Assembly: GCA_963752695.1 (NCBI GenBank) | Contig: CAVVZB010000003.1 | Span: forward strand, 310,001 to 374,000 | Direction of reading: 5' to 3' | Source: Bog-113 sp963752695 | GTDB lineage: Bacteria > Acidobacteriota > Terriglobia > Bryobacterales > Bryobacteraceae | DNA: 64,000 bases | In this document: one piece after another, positions 27,255 to 36,565 of the stretch | Layout of the letters: each line of letters starts with the position of its first letter | How positions within the stretch are numbered: position 1 is the stretch's first letter | The notes under the pieces: model-generated | Databases searched by the model: none | Told to the model about the DNA's origin: nothing | Seen by the model: the letters and a program-made list of their open reading frames with translations, nothing else | Translations under genes and position numbers: made by a program

Positions 27255-28192
27255 GCTACTGCGGGAACGACGCCCTTAAAGTACTCAATGGTTGTTTCCA
27301 GGCCGTCTTCTAATAGAACCTTCGGTTCCCAACCGAGTAGCGTGCGGGCTTTGGTGATATCCGGCTTGCGCTGTTTGGGGTCGTCCTCGGGCAACGGCTG
27401 GTAAGTGATCTTGCTATCCGGGTTGAGCTTCCGCACAATCGCTTCTGCGAATTCGCGGATCGTCATCTCGCGCGGATTCCCCAGGTTGACCGGGTACACT
27501 TCATCGGAGAGAAGCAGCTTATAGAGGCCATCCACCAGGTCGCTCACATAGCAAAAGCTGCGGGTTTGAGTGCCGTCCCCAAATACTGTTAATGGCTCAC
27601 CACGCAGCGCTTGATCGAGAAACGCCGGAACAACGCGGCCGTCGTTCAGCTTCATTCGCGGACCATAAGTGTTAAAGATGCGCGCAATGCGGGTGCGCAG
27701 ATTGTACTTGCGGTGATAAGCCATCGTCATGGCTTCGGCGAAGCGCTTGCTCTCGTCATAGCAGGAACGCGGACCCACGGGATTCACATTGCCCCAATAG
27801 GTCTCGACCTGCGGATGCACTAGGGGATCGCCATAGCATTCCGAAGTGGAGGTTAGCAGGAAGCGCGCATCGTACTTCAATGCGATTTCCAGCAAGTTCC
27901 GCGTGGCGATCGAACCAACTTCAAGGGTCTCGATGGGGAACTCCAGATAGTCGCGCGGGCTGGCCGGCGACGCCATGTGCAACACAGCATCGAACGAGCC
28001 GGTTACCGTGAATGGCTTGCTCACGTCCTGTTCGATCAACGTGAAGCCGCTGTGATGCTCCAGGTGGGACACGTTCAGTGGCCGGCCGGTCAAAAAATTA
28101 TCCAAAGCGACGATGGTGTGGCCGTCTGACAGCAGCCGGTCGCACATATGAGACGCGATGAAACCAGCCGCCCCCGATATCAAAATCCGCAA
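27251..28192 (-). CDS. uxs: UDP-glucuronate decarboxylase (UDP-xylose synthase)-like SDR
   Basis: 313 residues from TTG 28192, which follows GGAGGAGAA; the frame extends upstream without homology. Rossmann NAD site ILISGAAGFIASH at the N-terminus. Catalytic Tyr/Lys in SCYDESKRFAE near residue 150. TSTSECYGDPLVHPQ and ETYWGNVNPVGPRS are characteristic of UXS enzymes, which turn UDP-glucuronate into UDP-xylose for surface polysaccharides. RIFNTYGPRM and DGTQTRSFCYVSDL follow as expected. No glycan cluster is visible around it. Confidence 0.9.
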   Translation of the reverse strand: MRILISGAAGFIASHMCDRLLSDGHTIVALDNFLTGRPLNVSHLEHHSGFTLIEQDVSKPFTVTGSFDAVLHMASPASPRDYLEFPIETLEVGSIATRNLLEIALKYDARFLLTSTSECYGDPLVHPQVETYWGNVNPVGPRSCYDESKRFAEAMTMAYHRKYNLRTRIARIFNTYGPRMKLNDGRVVPAFLDQALRGEPLTVFGDGTQTRSFCYVSDLVDGLYKLLLSDEVYPVNLGNPREMTIREFAEAIVRKLNPDSKITYQPLPEDDPKQRKPDITKARTLLGWEPKVLLEDGLETTIEYFKGVVPAVA

Positions 28193-28325
28193 ATGTTCTC
28201 CTCCACGTGCACGAACAGGGTGAACCCTCGATTTTACCTTGCCGGTTCTTAAAATCCGATGACGACCGTCAACGGAGAACGCGAAGAAGTACGCCCCCTG
28301 GCCGAATGCTACATTCTTATTGACC

Positions 28326-30188
28326 ATGGGCACACCGGAAATGGGCACGCCGTCCGCGTTCGAGATGCTGCTTCTGGCCGTCGCCATCTGCGTTTCGCTG
28401 GGGCTGTTTTTCTACCGGCTGCGGCCCGTCGTAGTAGCGCTAGAGAAGGCCAAGGCCGATCCTGGCTATTCGCTCAATCCGGTATGGCCGCGCGTCAAAG
28501 ACTTTGTGTGGGAAGTGCTCTGCCAAGGGCTGGTCATTAAGGAACGGCCGCTCCCCGGCATTGCGCATGCATTTGTTTTCTGGGGCTTTCTGGCATTTGG
28601 GCTGGTAACGATGAGCCACGTCGCCGAAGGCTTCGGGCTGCGAATTTCGCGCGAATCGTGGCTGGCGCGCGCTTACTTCGGATTCGTCGCCGCATTTGCG
28701 GTGGTGGTTGCGATTTCGATTGCCGGACTTTTCATCCGGCGTTTCTTCGTGCGGCCGCGCTGGCTGGGAACCAAACTCAGCTACGAATCGGGATTCATCG
28801 CCTTCCTGATTTTTCTGCTGATGGTCACTTATATAGCGGAATTTCTGATTCCGGCGAACGGCGCCGTTCCGCGCGTGAATTGGTGGCTACACACAGCGGC
28901 GCTGCTCATCTTTCTGCCGTTGATCCCGCACACCAAACACCTGCATCTGGTGCTGAGTCCATTCGCCATTTTCACCAAGCGGCCTGGATTTAGCGACATT
29001 CCGAAGCTTGCGGGAGATGAGGACTTCGGACTCGACACGGGTAAGGACGTCACCAAATTGGACGTCTTGCAGGCTTTCTCCTGCGTCGAATGCGGGCGCT
29101 GTACCGAGCATTGTCCGGCTTTCAACACCGGCAAGGAACTGAACCCCAAGGAAATCATTCTGGGGCTGCGGCGTTACTTGAAAGATGCCGACGCGGGCGT
29201 GGGAAGCGAGGCCCCGCTGCTGGGCCCGCACATCTCGGAAAAAGCCGCGTTCCAATGCACCACTTGTGGCGGATGTGAGTACCAGTGCCCGGTGGGCATT
29301 CAGCATTTGCCGGTTATCATCGGGCTGCGGCGCGGGGCGGTGAATACCGGTAAGTGGGAAAACGAATACGGCACGAAGCTGTTTCTTAACATGGAACGGA
29401 CCGGCAATTCGCTGGGCTTTGCTTCGAGCGAGCGGCAGAAGTTTATCGAACGCGCGGAACTGCCGATCTTCGACGGATCGCAGGAATATTGCCTGTGGCT
29501 GGGTTGCATGGGCGCGTACGACCCGCAAGGGCGCGAGACGGTGCAGGCCTTGGCTAAGGTGCTGCGGCATGCCGGAGTCACCTTCGGCGTATTGCGCAAG
29601 GAGCGCTGCAATGGGGACCCGGCGCGCCGGCTTGGCAACGATCTGCTATTCACGCAGTTGGCCGAACAGAATATCGAAACGGTACAAGCCGCCGCGCCGA
29701 AAAAGATGGTGTCCATCTGCCCGCATTGCGTGCGTACCATCTCCAACGACTGGCGCGAGGCCGGCACGACGTTTGAGATCGAGCATCACAGCGAATTGCT
29801 GGCGCGCATTCAGGATCGCCTTCCTCCTGCTGCTTCCACGCGCGAACGCGTGGCGTATCACGATCCCTGCTATCTCGGGCGCTACCGCGATGTCTATGAC
29901 GAGCCGCGGGCGATTGTCGATCGTTATGCCGAGGTGGTGGAAGCGCCCCGCAATCGCGAGCGATCGTTCTGTTGCGGAGCGGGCGGCGGCCAGATGTTCC
30001 TTGGCGAGGAAGAAGGCCAGCGCGTCAATGTGACCCGCGCGAAGGAACTGGTCGAGACGGGGGCTGAAACCATTGGTGTGGCTTGTCCGTTCTGTTCGTC
30101 CATGTTTCGCGATGCCCTGGCGCAGATTACCGACAAGCCCGTGAAGCTGCTCGATATTGCGCAGATTGCGGCAGCTTCGTTGGAGTAA
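28326..30188 (+). CDS. Membrane-bound Fe-S oxidoreductase (EtfD/heterodisulfide-reductase-like)
   Basis: 620 residues. Residues 10-230 hold five or six hydrophobic helices like the heme-b subunit of nitrate reductase (gamma-like). Then come two 4Fe-4S motifs, CVECGRCTEHCP near 255 and CTTCGGCEYQCP near 320, and two CCG domains: CLWLGCMGA near 390 and DPCYLGRYRD...SFCCGAGGG near 520-555. This arrangement matches proteins that pass electrons from ETF or other donors to membrane quinone (EtfD type). No etf genes are adjacent, so the donor is unknown. Convergent with the deaminase gene, 6 bases between stops. Confidence 0.88.
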   Translation: MGTPEMGTPSAFEMLLLAVAICVSLGLFFYRLRPVVVALEKAKADPGYSLNPVWPRVKDFVWEVLCQGLVIKERPLPGIAHAFVFWGFLAFGLVTMSHVAEGFGLRISRESWLARAYFGFVAAFAVVVAISIAGLFIRRFFVRPRWLGTKLSYESGFIAFLIFLLMVTYIAEFLIPANGAVPRVNWWLHTAALLIFLPLIPHTKHLHLVLSPFAIFTKRPGFSDIPKLAGDEDFGLDTGKDVTKLDVLQAFSCVECGRCTEHCPAFNTGKELNPKEIILGLRRYLKDADAGVGSEAPLLGPHISEKAAFQCTTCGGCEYQCPVGIQHLPVIIGLRRGAVNTGKWENEYGTKLFLNMERTGNSLGFASSERQKFIERAELPIFDGSQEYCLWLGCMGAYDPQGRETVQALAKVLRHAGVTFGVLRKERCNGDPARRLGNDLLFTQLAEQNIETVQAAAPKKMVSICPHCVRTISNDWREAGTTFEIEHHSELLARIQDRLPPAASTRERVAYHDPCYLGRYRDVYDEPRAIVDRYAEVVEAPRNRERSFCCGAGGGQMFLGEEEGQRVNVTRAKELVETGAETIGVACPFCSSMFRDALAQITDKPVKLLDIAQIAAASLE

Positions 30189-30194
30189 CGCGTC

Positions 30195-31052
30195 TTAGAA
30201 GCTGTACTTGTACGCGTTGGCGGCGATGCCCTGTAGTTCCGCCTCGCTGAAGCCAAACACGGTACGCGCAAGCTCGAATTCACGCACAAGCGTGGTTTGG
30301 AAAATCCCGGGATCGTCGGTGTTGAGTGTAAGCGGCACGCCCGCGTCGAAGAGCCGCCGCACCGGGTGCGCCTTTAACGACGAGACCGCCCCGGTAACCA
30401 CATTGCTCGTAATGCAAACCTCGAGCGGAATATCGTGGTCGCGTAAATGACGCAGCAGGGCCGCGTCATCCACCGCCCGAATGCCATGGCCGATGCGTTC
30501 GGCTCCAATGCGGAGTGCATCCCAAACCGACTGCGGTCCATCGGTCTCCCCGGCGTGGGCGGTGAGGCGCAACCCATGTGCGCGCGCGGTTTTGAAGACG
30601 CCCTCGAACAGAGGCGCCGGTCCGCCAACTTCGTCGCCCCCGATGCCGAAACTGACCACGTCTTCGCTCACCAATTCCGCTGCGATGGCAACCACGCGTT
30701 CCGCCGCTTCGACGCCGAATTGCCGCACGGCATCGAAGCACCACTGAACGCGCACCGCTGGCTGGCGGCCGCAGACCTCGTGGATTGCTTCATACGTGCG
30801 ATGGAGGTCTTGTTGCTTCCAGAGAATGACCCCGGCCGAGAGCGTGATCTCCGCATAGTCGATGCCTTGGGCCACTAAACGGTCGAGCAGCAGGCCCGTG
30901 ATCCGCGCGTAGTCTTCGGGGGTGTTCAGGCGCTGCACGATCGCTTTAAAAACATTCAGGAATCCGGCGAAGTCCGCGATGTTCGTAGAAGGGAGTCCGA
31001 GGCTCGCCGTATCGACGGAACCCTCCAGGTGCAGGTGCAGCTCGGCGGCCAT
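30195..31052 (-). CDS. add: Adenosine deaminase-family protein
   Basis: 285 residues, shorter than the usual 320-350. Metal and catalytic motifs: AELHLHLEGS at the N-terminus, LTAHAGE near residue 168, EVCITSNVV near 222 and LNTDDP near 252. It deaminates adenosine or a related nucleoside; an aminodeoxyfutalosine deaminase role in menaquinone synthesis is an alternative that motifs cannot exclude. The helical segment after HLEGS is shortened, which explains part of the missing length. The start is only 14 bases from the divergent glgB start. Confidence 0.87.
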   Translation of the reverse strand: MAAELHLHLEGSVDTASLGLPSTNIADFAGFLNVFKAIVQRLNTPEDYARITGLLLDRLVAQGIDYAEITLSAGVILWKQQDLHRTYEAIHEVCGRQPAVRVQWCFDAVRQFGVEAAERVVAIAAELVSEDVVSFGIGGDEVGGPAPLFEGVFKTARAHGLRLTAHAGETDGPQSVWDALRIGAERIGHGIRAVDDAALLRHLRDHDIPLEVCITSNVVTGAVSSLKAHPVRRLFDAGVPLTLNTDDPGIFQTTLVREFELARTVFGFSEAELQGIAANAYKYSF

Positions 31053-31066
31053 ATAATGAGGGTCTC

Positions 31067-33307
31067 ATGACGGATGCAGACATCGCCGCAATCGTGCAGG
31101 GCCGTTATTCGGACCCATTCCAGATACTGGGTCCGCATAAGATTGAGCCCGTGGCGGAGGCTGACGCCGATACGAGTAAGCAACTCCCGGCATCCGCAGT
31201 CGCGCCGGAAGTGTGGGAAGTTCGCGCGTTTCTGCCGGGTGCCGCAAGCGCCGCGCTGCTGGTAAATGGGGACCGGCTGCCGATGTCGAATCCGGTGAAT
31301 CCGGAATTCTTTAGCATCACTTTGCATGCCGATCCCGGCGCATATCGCATTGCGTTTCGTGGCACTCTGCCCGGCGCCGAAGAAGTCGAAATTGAAGACC
31401 CGTACCGCTTTCCTCCCATGCTGAGCAGCTTCGACCTGTATTTGCATGGTGAAGGAAATCACTTCGAAAGCTGGAAGATGCTGGGCGCGCATCCGGTGGA
31501 GGTTGGTGGCGTTCCGGGCTATCGCTTCGCGGTGTGGGCCCCGAATGCCGAAGTCGTTTCACTCACGGGCGATTTCAATTTCTGGAATCCTCGCCAGTAC
31601 CCGATGCGGCTTCGCGACGGCGGCGTCTGGGAGTTTTTTATGCCGCACCTGGGGCTGGGCAAGAGCTACAAATACAACGTGCGATCGCGTGTAACCGGCC
31701 AGAGCGAGTTCAAGGCCGACCCATTTGCCTTCGCCGCCGAACATCCGCCAGCCAACGCTTCCATCACTGCGGACCTGAGCGGATTTCTGTGGAACGATTC
31801 CGCCTGGATGGAGAAGCGCGCCGCCTTTCGCTGGCAGCACGAGCCCATGTCCGTGTACGAAGTGCATCTGGAAAGCTGGATGCACAATGCCGAGAACGGG
31901 CCGCTCACTTATCGCGAACTCGCGTCGCGTTTAGTGGAGTATGTGAAGCGCAACGGCTTCACGCACATCGAACTGCTGCCGATCATGGAGTATCCGTACG
32001 GCGGCTCATGGGGCTATCAGGTGACCGGCTACTTCGCGCCGACGTCGCGATTCGGGTCGCCCGCCGATTTCAAGCATTTCGTCGACGCGTGTCACCAGCA
32101 GGGCATCGGAGTGATCGTGGACTGGGTGCCCGGCCACTTCCCGAAGGATGCTTTCGGACTGGCCCGATTCGATGGCACCGCTCTCTATGAGCACTCCGAT
32201 CCGCGTCTCGGCGAGCACCGCGACTGGGGCACGCTCATCTTTAATTACGGCCGGAACGAAGTGCGCGGATTCCTGATCAATAGCGGCTTGTTCTGGCTGC
32301 AGGAATATCACATCGATGGCCTGCGCGTGGACGCGGTCGCTTCCATGTTGTATCTCGATTATTCCCGGGAAGCCGGCCAGTGGATTCCCAACATCCACGG
32401 CGGAAACGAGAATCTGGAAGCCATCTCGTTCATGCGGCGCTTCAACGAATTGGCCCACCAGATCCCCGGCGCGATGACGATTGCCGAGGAATCGACGTCC
32501 TTTCCAGGTGTCTCGCGGCCGGTCTATCTGAACGGCCTGGGTTTCACGATGAAGTGGAACATGGGCTGGATGCACGACATGCTGCGCTACATAGGACAGG
32601 ACCCGATTCATCGCAAGTATCATCACAACGACATCACGTTCAGCCTGCTCTATTCGTTCACTGAAAACTTCATGCTGCCGATCTCGCATGACGAGGTGGT
32701 TCACGGCAAGGGTTCGCTGCTCGGCAAGATGCCGGGCGATGAGTGGCAGCGCTTCGCTAATGTACGAGCGTTTCTCGGCTATATGTTCGGACATCCCGGC
32801 AAGAAGTTGCTGTTCATGGGGTGCGAGCTTGGCGTTTACGAGGAGTGGAACTACCGCGTGAGTCTGCGCTGGGACTTACTTCAATATCGGTTTCACAACG
32901 GCGTGCAGTCACTGGTGCGCGAGTTGAACGCGTTCTATCGCGCCGAGCCGGCACTATATGAACTTGACTTCCACCACAGCGGTTTCGAGTGGGTCGATTT
33001 CCACGACTCGCAAAACTCCGTCATTTGCTTCTTGCGAAAAGCAAAAGATGCCAAGACGTTCCTTCTTTTTTGCTGCAACTTCACGCCGGTGGCGCGGGAC
33101 GCGTACGAAATCGGAGTGCCGGAAGCAGGCGTGTATGAAGAGGTCTTGAATACTGATTATTCGCGATATGGCGGAAGCGGTGTGACCAATGAACGCGGCG
33201 TTCCATCGATTGCCGAGAACCGGCATGGGCGGGCGAATCATATTCGTGTGATAGTGCCGCCCCTGGCTGTGGTGGCATTCCGGCGCGTCGCGGGGCCCGC
33301 GGTCTAG
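31067..33307 (+). CDS. glgB: 1,4-alpha-glucan branching enzyme
   Basis: 746 residues, standard for bacterial GlgB. An N1 domain is followed by CBM48 (RFAVWAPNAEVVSLTGDFNFWN near 150) and a GH13 catalytic barrel: VDWVPGHFPKD near 352, GLRVDAVASMLYLDYSR near 420 (nucleophile Asp), AEESTSFPGVSRP near 475 (acid/base Glu) and PISHDEVVHGKGSL near 540. It introduces alpha-1,6 branches into glycogen. No other glg gene is in the window. Any promoter must lie within the upstream deaminase gene. Confidence 0.96.
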   Translation: MTDADIAAIVQGRYSDPFQILGPHKIEPVAEADADTSKQLPASAVAPEVWEVRAFLPGAASAALLVNGDRLPMSNPVNPEFFSITLHADPGAYRIAFRGTLPGAEEVEIEDPYRFPPMLSSFDLYLHGEGNHFESWKMLGAHPVEVGGVPGYRFAVWAPNAEVVSLTGDFNFWNPRQYPMRLRDGGVWEFFMPHLGLGKSYKYNVRSRVTGQSEFKADPFAFAAEHPPANASITADLSGFLWNDSAWMEKRAAFRWQHEPMSVYEVHLESWMHNAENGPLTYRELASRLVEYVKRNGFTHIELLPIMEYPYGGSWGYQVTGYFAPTSRFGSPADFKHFVDACHQQGIGVIVDWVPGHFPKDAFGLARFDGTALYEHSDPRLGEHRDWGTLIFNYGRNEVRGFLINSGLFWLQEYHIDGLRVDAVASMLYLDYSREAGQWIPNIHGGNENLEAISFMRRFNELAHQIPGAMTIAEESTSFPGVSRPVYLNGLGFTMKWNMGWMHDMLRYIGQDPIHRKYHHNDITFSLLYSFTENFMLPISHDEVVHGKGSLLGKMPGDEWQRFANVRAFLGYMFGHPGKKLLFMGCELGVYEEWNYRVSLRWDLLQYRFHNGVQSLVRELNAFYRAEPALYELDFHHSGFEWVDFHDSQNSVICFLRKAKDAKTFLLFCCNFTPVARDAYEIGVPEAGVYEEVLNTDYSRYGGSGVTNERGVPSIAENRHGRANHIRVIVPPLAVVAFRRVAGPAV

Positions 33308-33330
33308 TTCGAACAATCGAAATTTCCCTG

Positions 33331-33360
33331 TTGACATCGGTGTCGACCTGGTGCTACTTT
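33331..33360 (+). promoter_or_regulatory. Promoter with overlapping dyad, likely BlaI-type operator
   Basis: A consensus -35 TTGACA (33331-33336) and a -10-like TACTTT (33355-33360) sit 18 bases apart. The inverted repeat GACA-N4-TGTC (33333-33344) overlaps the -35. BlaI/MecI/CopY repressors bind TACA/TGTA-type dyads, so this is a plausible autoregulatory operator for the BlaI gene 50 bases downstream. Confidence 0.6.
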
Positions 33361-33395
33361 CCTAGCAAGACGTGCAAGAAAAATAGCAGAGTGCC

Positions 33396-33842
33396 ATGGC
33401 GATCACCGATCTTCCTCCCTTAAGCCGCCGCGAGCGGCAAATCATGGATGTCCTATACCGGCTCGGCAGCGGCACGACGGCGGATGTGCTGGCTGGTCTC
33501 GGCGACCAACCGAACTACTCCACCGTTCGGGCTCAGCTTCGCGTTCTCGAAGAAAAAGGCCATGTCTGGCACGAAGAGAACAAGTTAACGTACGTGTTCT
33601 TTCCTTCGCAGGCGCGCGAGAAAGTGCGTGGGAGCGCGCTGCGTCACCTGGTCAAAACGTTCTTCGACGGTTCCACCGAACAGATGATGACCGCGCTGCT
33701 GGGCGGCGAGGTCACGCGTCTAAGCGCCGATGAACTCGACCGGCTATCGCTTCTGGTGGAGGAAGCCAAGAAGCGTTCACAGGAGGCACCGCAGCCTTCG
33801 CGGAAAGCCAGCGTGTCGAAAGCTTCGGGTGGGAAGCGATGA
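33396..33842 (+). CDS. BlaI/MecI-family transcriptional repressor
   Basis: 148 residues. Winged-helix domain in residues 1-80: LSRRERQIMDVLYRLG, TADVLAGL, YSTVRAQLRVLEEKGHV. The C-terminal helices mediate dimerisation, with a basic Ser/Lys tail. In the known systems the sensor peptidase, when induced, leads to cleavage or release of the repressor. Its stop overlaps the start of the M56 peptidase gene by 4 bases (ATGA), so the two are translationally coupled. A dyad over the likely promoter suggests autorepression. Confidence 0.93.
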   Translation: MAITDLPPLSRRERQIMDVLYRLGSGTTADVLAGLGDQPNYSTVRAQLRVLEEKGHVWHEENKLTYVFFPSQAREKVRGSALRHLVKTFFDGSTEQMMTALLGGEVTRLSADELDRLSLLVEEAKKRSQEAPQPSRKASVSKASGGKR

Positions 33843-35455
33843 GCGACTTCTTTCTGCGCCTGCTACTGCCGGCTGCGGTAAAGGCCACGCTCGTGTTGCT
33901 TGCGGCCGCCACGGCCTGCGGGTTGGCACGGCGGGCGCCATCTGCGTTTCGCCACCAGGTTTGGGCTTTGGCGTTGGCGGGCGTGCTTATATTGCCGGCG
34001 CTACGAACGGTCTTGCCGGTTTGGCCTCTCCCGGGGTTCGCAGTTGGCAGCCAATTGTTGCTCGCGGCCATTTCACAAACGGGAACTTCCACTCCATCTC
34101 GCGGGCCGGGAATGGTGGTGAATGCCGTGCAATCGGGGGCGTCCGCGTTGTCTCCGTGGAGTCTGCTGGCGGGAGGTTGGATGTTGATCGCGGGACTCCT
34201 CGTATTTCGCGCGGTGCACGGCGTGGTTAGTCTATGGCGCAGCACGCGACAGGCCACGCCTACGTGCGACCCGCGGCTTCTGGACTTGCTTTCGGAGTGC
34301 GCCTCCCGCAGTGGACTTCGGCGGAAAGTACGGCTGAACCTCGCCTTTTCAACCCACATCATGCCGTGCACCTGGGGCATGCTGCGACCGGCAATTCTGC
34401 TTCCTAGCGGATCGAGCGATTGGTCTTCTGAGCGCCTTCGCATGGTGATCACGCACGAACTAGCCCACATCCAGCGCGCGGACTGGCCAGTGCGACTCAT
34501 GGCCGAAGCCGCCCGCGTCGTTTTCTGGTTTCATCCGCTGATTTGGTTCGCTGCATCGCAAATGCATCAGGAAAGCGAACGCGCCTGCGACGATGCCGTC
34601 TTGCGCGCCGGGGAAGATGCCGCGCGCTATGCGGCGGAGCTTCTCGATCTAGTCCGCGCCCATACCCAATGCCCGGCAGCTGTCTTGGCTATCGCCCGCC
34701 CGTCGAACTTTGAAAGGAGATTTACCTCAATGCTGAACCCCCACGTGAATCGTCGCCGCCTCACACGGACAACCGCTTTATTGACCACTTCCGCGGCGTG
34801 TGCCGGTCTATTGTTTATGGCTGCTTTGCGCGCGCCCGCAGAGGAGAACGCACCCTACTTGGGCACGGTAACTGACCCGAGTGGAGCGGCGGTGGTAAAC
34901 GCCACTGTCACCATGATTGATCAGGGCGCGCACACCATCTGGATGACCTCTACCAGTTCGACCGGAGACTACCAGTTCGCGGCCCTCCCCGCGGGAGTCT
35001 ATGAAGTGCGCGTGCAGCGATCCGGCTTCGGCGATTTCTCAGCCCCGCTGACGGTGGCTTCCGGCCGGACATCCCCAGAACGAACCGTTCTTACGCCCCT
35101 CGATGCTGGCCAGAGCGTTGCCCCTGCATCTGCTTCCACGCCGTCTACTGTCAAACCACACGTGATTCGCGTGGGCGGCAACGTGGTGCAGGCGAACCTG
35201 CTTCGCAAAGTTCAGCCGGTTTATCCCTTGGCGGCCAAGCAGGCCGGCATCCAGGGGCAGGTCCAACTGGCGGCCACACTCGACGAGGCGGGCATACCGG
35301 CCGAACTCCGCGTGGTGAATGTGGATGTGTTCCCGGACTTGGCGCGCTCCGCCGTGGAAACGGTGAGCCAATGGCGCTACAAACCAACCCTCCTGAACGG
35401 CGAGCCGATCGCGGTAAAGACGGTAATTACAGTGAATTACACGCTGGCCAAGTAG
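33839..35455 (+). CDS. M56 (BlaR1-type) sensor peptidase with carboxypeptidase-like and TonB C-terminal domains
   Basis: 538 residues. Residues 1-130 have three hydrophobic segments. Zinc motif HELAH near 205 (ITHELAHIQRADW), followed by a further helix (VFWFHPLIWFA) and ESERACDDAVL, the M56 signature. A fourth membrane segment lies near 310. Residues 335-410 are a carboxypeptidase regulatory-like sandwich (LGTVTDPSGAAVVNATVTM). Residues 440-538 are a TonB C-terminal domain (VQPVYPLAAKQAGIQGQV, SQWRYKPTLLNGEP). Classical BlaR1 has a penicillin-binding sensor here instead, so this Acidobacterial version senses something else or couples to TonB receptors (inference). The 3' end overlaps the convergent GNAT gene by 19 bases. 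Confidence 0.88.
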   Translation: MSDFFLRLLLPAAVKATLVLLAAATACGLARRAPSAFRHQVWALALAGVLILPALRTVLPVWPLPGFAVGSQLLLAAISQTGTSTPSRGPGMVVNAVQSGASALSPWSLLAGGWMLIAGLLVFRAVHGVVSLWRSTRQATPTCDPRLLDLLSECASRSGLRRKVRLNLAFSTHIMPCTWGMLRPAILLPSGSSDWSSERLRMVITHELAHIQRADWPVRLMAEAARVVFWFHPLIWFAASQMHQESERACDDAVLRAGEDAARYAAELLDLVRAHTQCPAAVLAIARPSNFERRFTSMLNPHVNRRRLTRTTALLTTSAACAGLLFMAALRAPAEENAPYLGTVTDPSGAAVVNATVTMIDQGAHTIWMTSTSSTGDYQFAALPAGVYEVRVQRSGFGDFSAPLTVASGRTSPERTVLTPLDAGQSVAPASASTPSTVKPHVIRVGGNVVQANLLRKVQPVYPLAAKQAGIQGQVQLAATLDEAGIPAELRVVNVDVFPDLARSAVETVSQWRYKPTLLNGEPIAVKTVITVNYTLAK

Positions 35456-35874
35456 TGCAGAAAGCCCGAGCGGCGGGCCACGCGATCGTACAGCGCCATG
35501 GCCCGTAAATTGGAAGCTTGGGTCAGCCAGTAAAGCTGCGTAGCCCCGGCCAGGCGTGCTTGTTCGGTGGTTGCTTCGATGAGCCGCCGTCCGATGCTTT
35601 GGCCGCGCCGCTCGGGATCGACGAAGAGGTCTTCGAGATAGCAGTAAGGGCCGGCCGACCAGGTCGAGAGGTGAAATTGATAGTGGGCGAAGCCGGCGAG
35701 CCGATCGTCAACCAGTGCGCCGAGCGCGAAAATGGGCTGGACCGGGTCGAAGAAGCGGGTCCAGGTCAGCTCGGTAACGTCCGCCGGGATAGCGGCTTCG
35801 TAGAACTCCAGGTAGCCGCGCCAAAGCGGGTCCCATTGCGCGCGATCGGCGGGAACGAGCGGACGAATATGCAT
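35437..35874 (-). CDS. GNAT-family N-acetyltransferase
   Basis: 145 residues. The acetyl-CoA loop is in YLEDLFVDPERRGQSIGRRLIE near residue 80-100 (RRGQSIG matches Q/RxxGxG/A). The closing YWLTQASNLRAMALYDRVA is the usual last GNAT helix. The substrate is not identifiable. The gene ends inside the convergent M56 gene (35437-35455 shared). Confidence 0.9.
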   Translation of the reverse strand: MHIRPLVPADRAQWDPLWRGYLEFYEAAIPADVTELTWTRFFDPVQPIFALGALVDDRLAGFAHYQFHLSTWSAGPYCYLEDLFVDPERRGQSIGRRLIEATTEQARLAGATQLYWLTQASNLRAMALYDRVARRSGFLHYLASV

Positions 35875-35896
35875 GCACCAACATACACGCCGCCGA

Positions 35897-36565
35897 TCAC
35901 TCTTCGTGTGGTTGCAGCTTCATCAGTTCCCGTAAAGCATCGCGAGCGATCCAGTTTCCGGCCCGAGTGTTGCGGGCTAAGATGCGATTGGCGCAATCGA
36001 TCGACTCAAACCGGAGCGCGGCGTTGCGTTTCCCGATTTCACGAAGAGCCCAGTTGACCGCTTTCCAGACGTAATTCCGTTCATCGCCGGATTGCGCTTC
36101 AATCAACGGCAGTAATGCGACAAACGCAGAATCGTCGGCAACGCGGTCGTGCCGCGCCAGTCCGGCCATTAAGCTGAAGCCCGCGCGCTTCTCAAATTCG
36201 GGCTTGCGACGGCTCCATTGCGCGGCTCGATCCCAGGCGAACGGTGTACGGTCGAACAGATTGCCGCAACACTGATCGCATAGATCCCACGAGTTGAAAT
36301 CCCTGACCCACGCGTTCATCTGGACGGCGGTAACCGCGGCCGGAAGTTCGACCACAGTCGCCAGAATGCGTGCTTCGTGAAATCCCGTTTGCCAGAGCCG
36401 CAGGGCGAGCTCATGGTCCCGGCCGCAAGCCCGCGCGATCCGCCGGATCTCGCGTACAGGCACTCCGAACGCCGAGGCGGTTTGAATACCGAAGCGTGCC
36501 ATCCCGGCTCGGTTGACCTCGCTGCCGAGGCGCGCGAGTTCGGCCAGGATCTCTTCAATCTGCAA
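35897..36565 (-). CDS. DNA alkylation repair (AlkD-like HEAT) protein
   Basis: 222 residues of alpha-helical HEAT-like repeats. Family features: FGIQTASAFGVPVREIR near residue 25, then WVRDFNSWDLCDQCCGNLF near 90-108 and KRAGFSLMAGL. AlkD-type glycosylases remove N3- and N7-alkyl purines without flipping the base. It overlaps the end of the DinB-like gene by 11 bases, so the two are coupled. Confidence 0.88.
   Translation of the reverse strand: MQIEEILAELARLGSEVNRAGMARFGIQTASAFGVPVREIRRIARACGRDHELALRLWQTGFHEARILATVVELPAAVTAVQMNAWVRDFNSWDLCDQCCGNLFDRTPFAWDRAAQWSRRKPEFEKRAGFSLMAGLARHDRVADDSAFVALLPLIEAQSGDERNYVWKAVNWALREIGKRNAALRFESIDCANRILARNTRAGNWIARDALRELMKLQPHEE

Noticed and set aside
32006..32794. 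262-codon minus-strand open frame inside glgB
   Set aside because: Antisense to the catalytic core of a clear branching enzyme.
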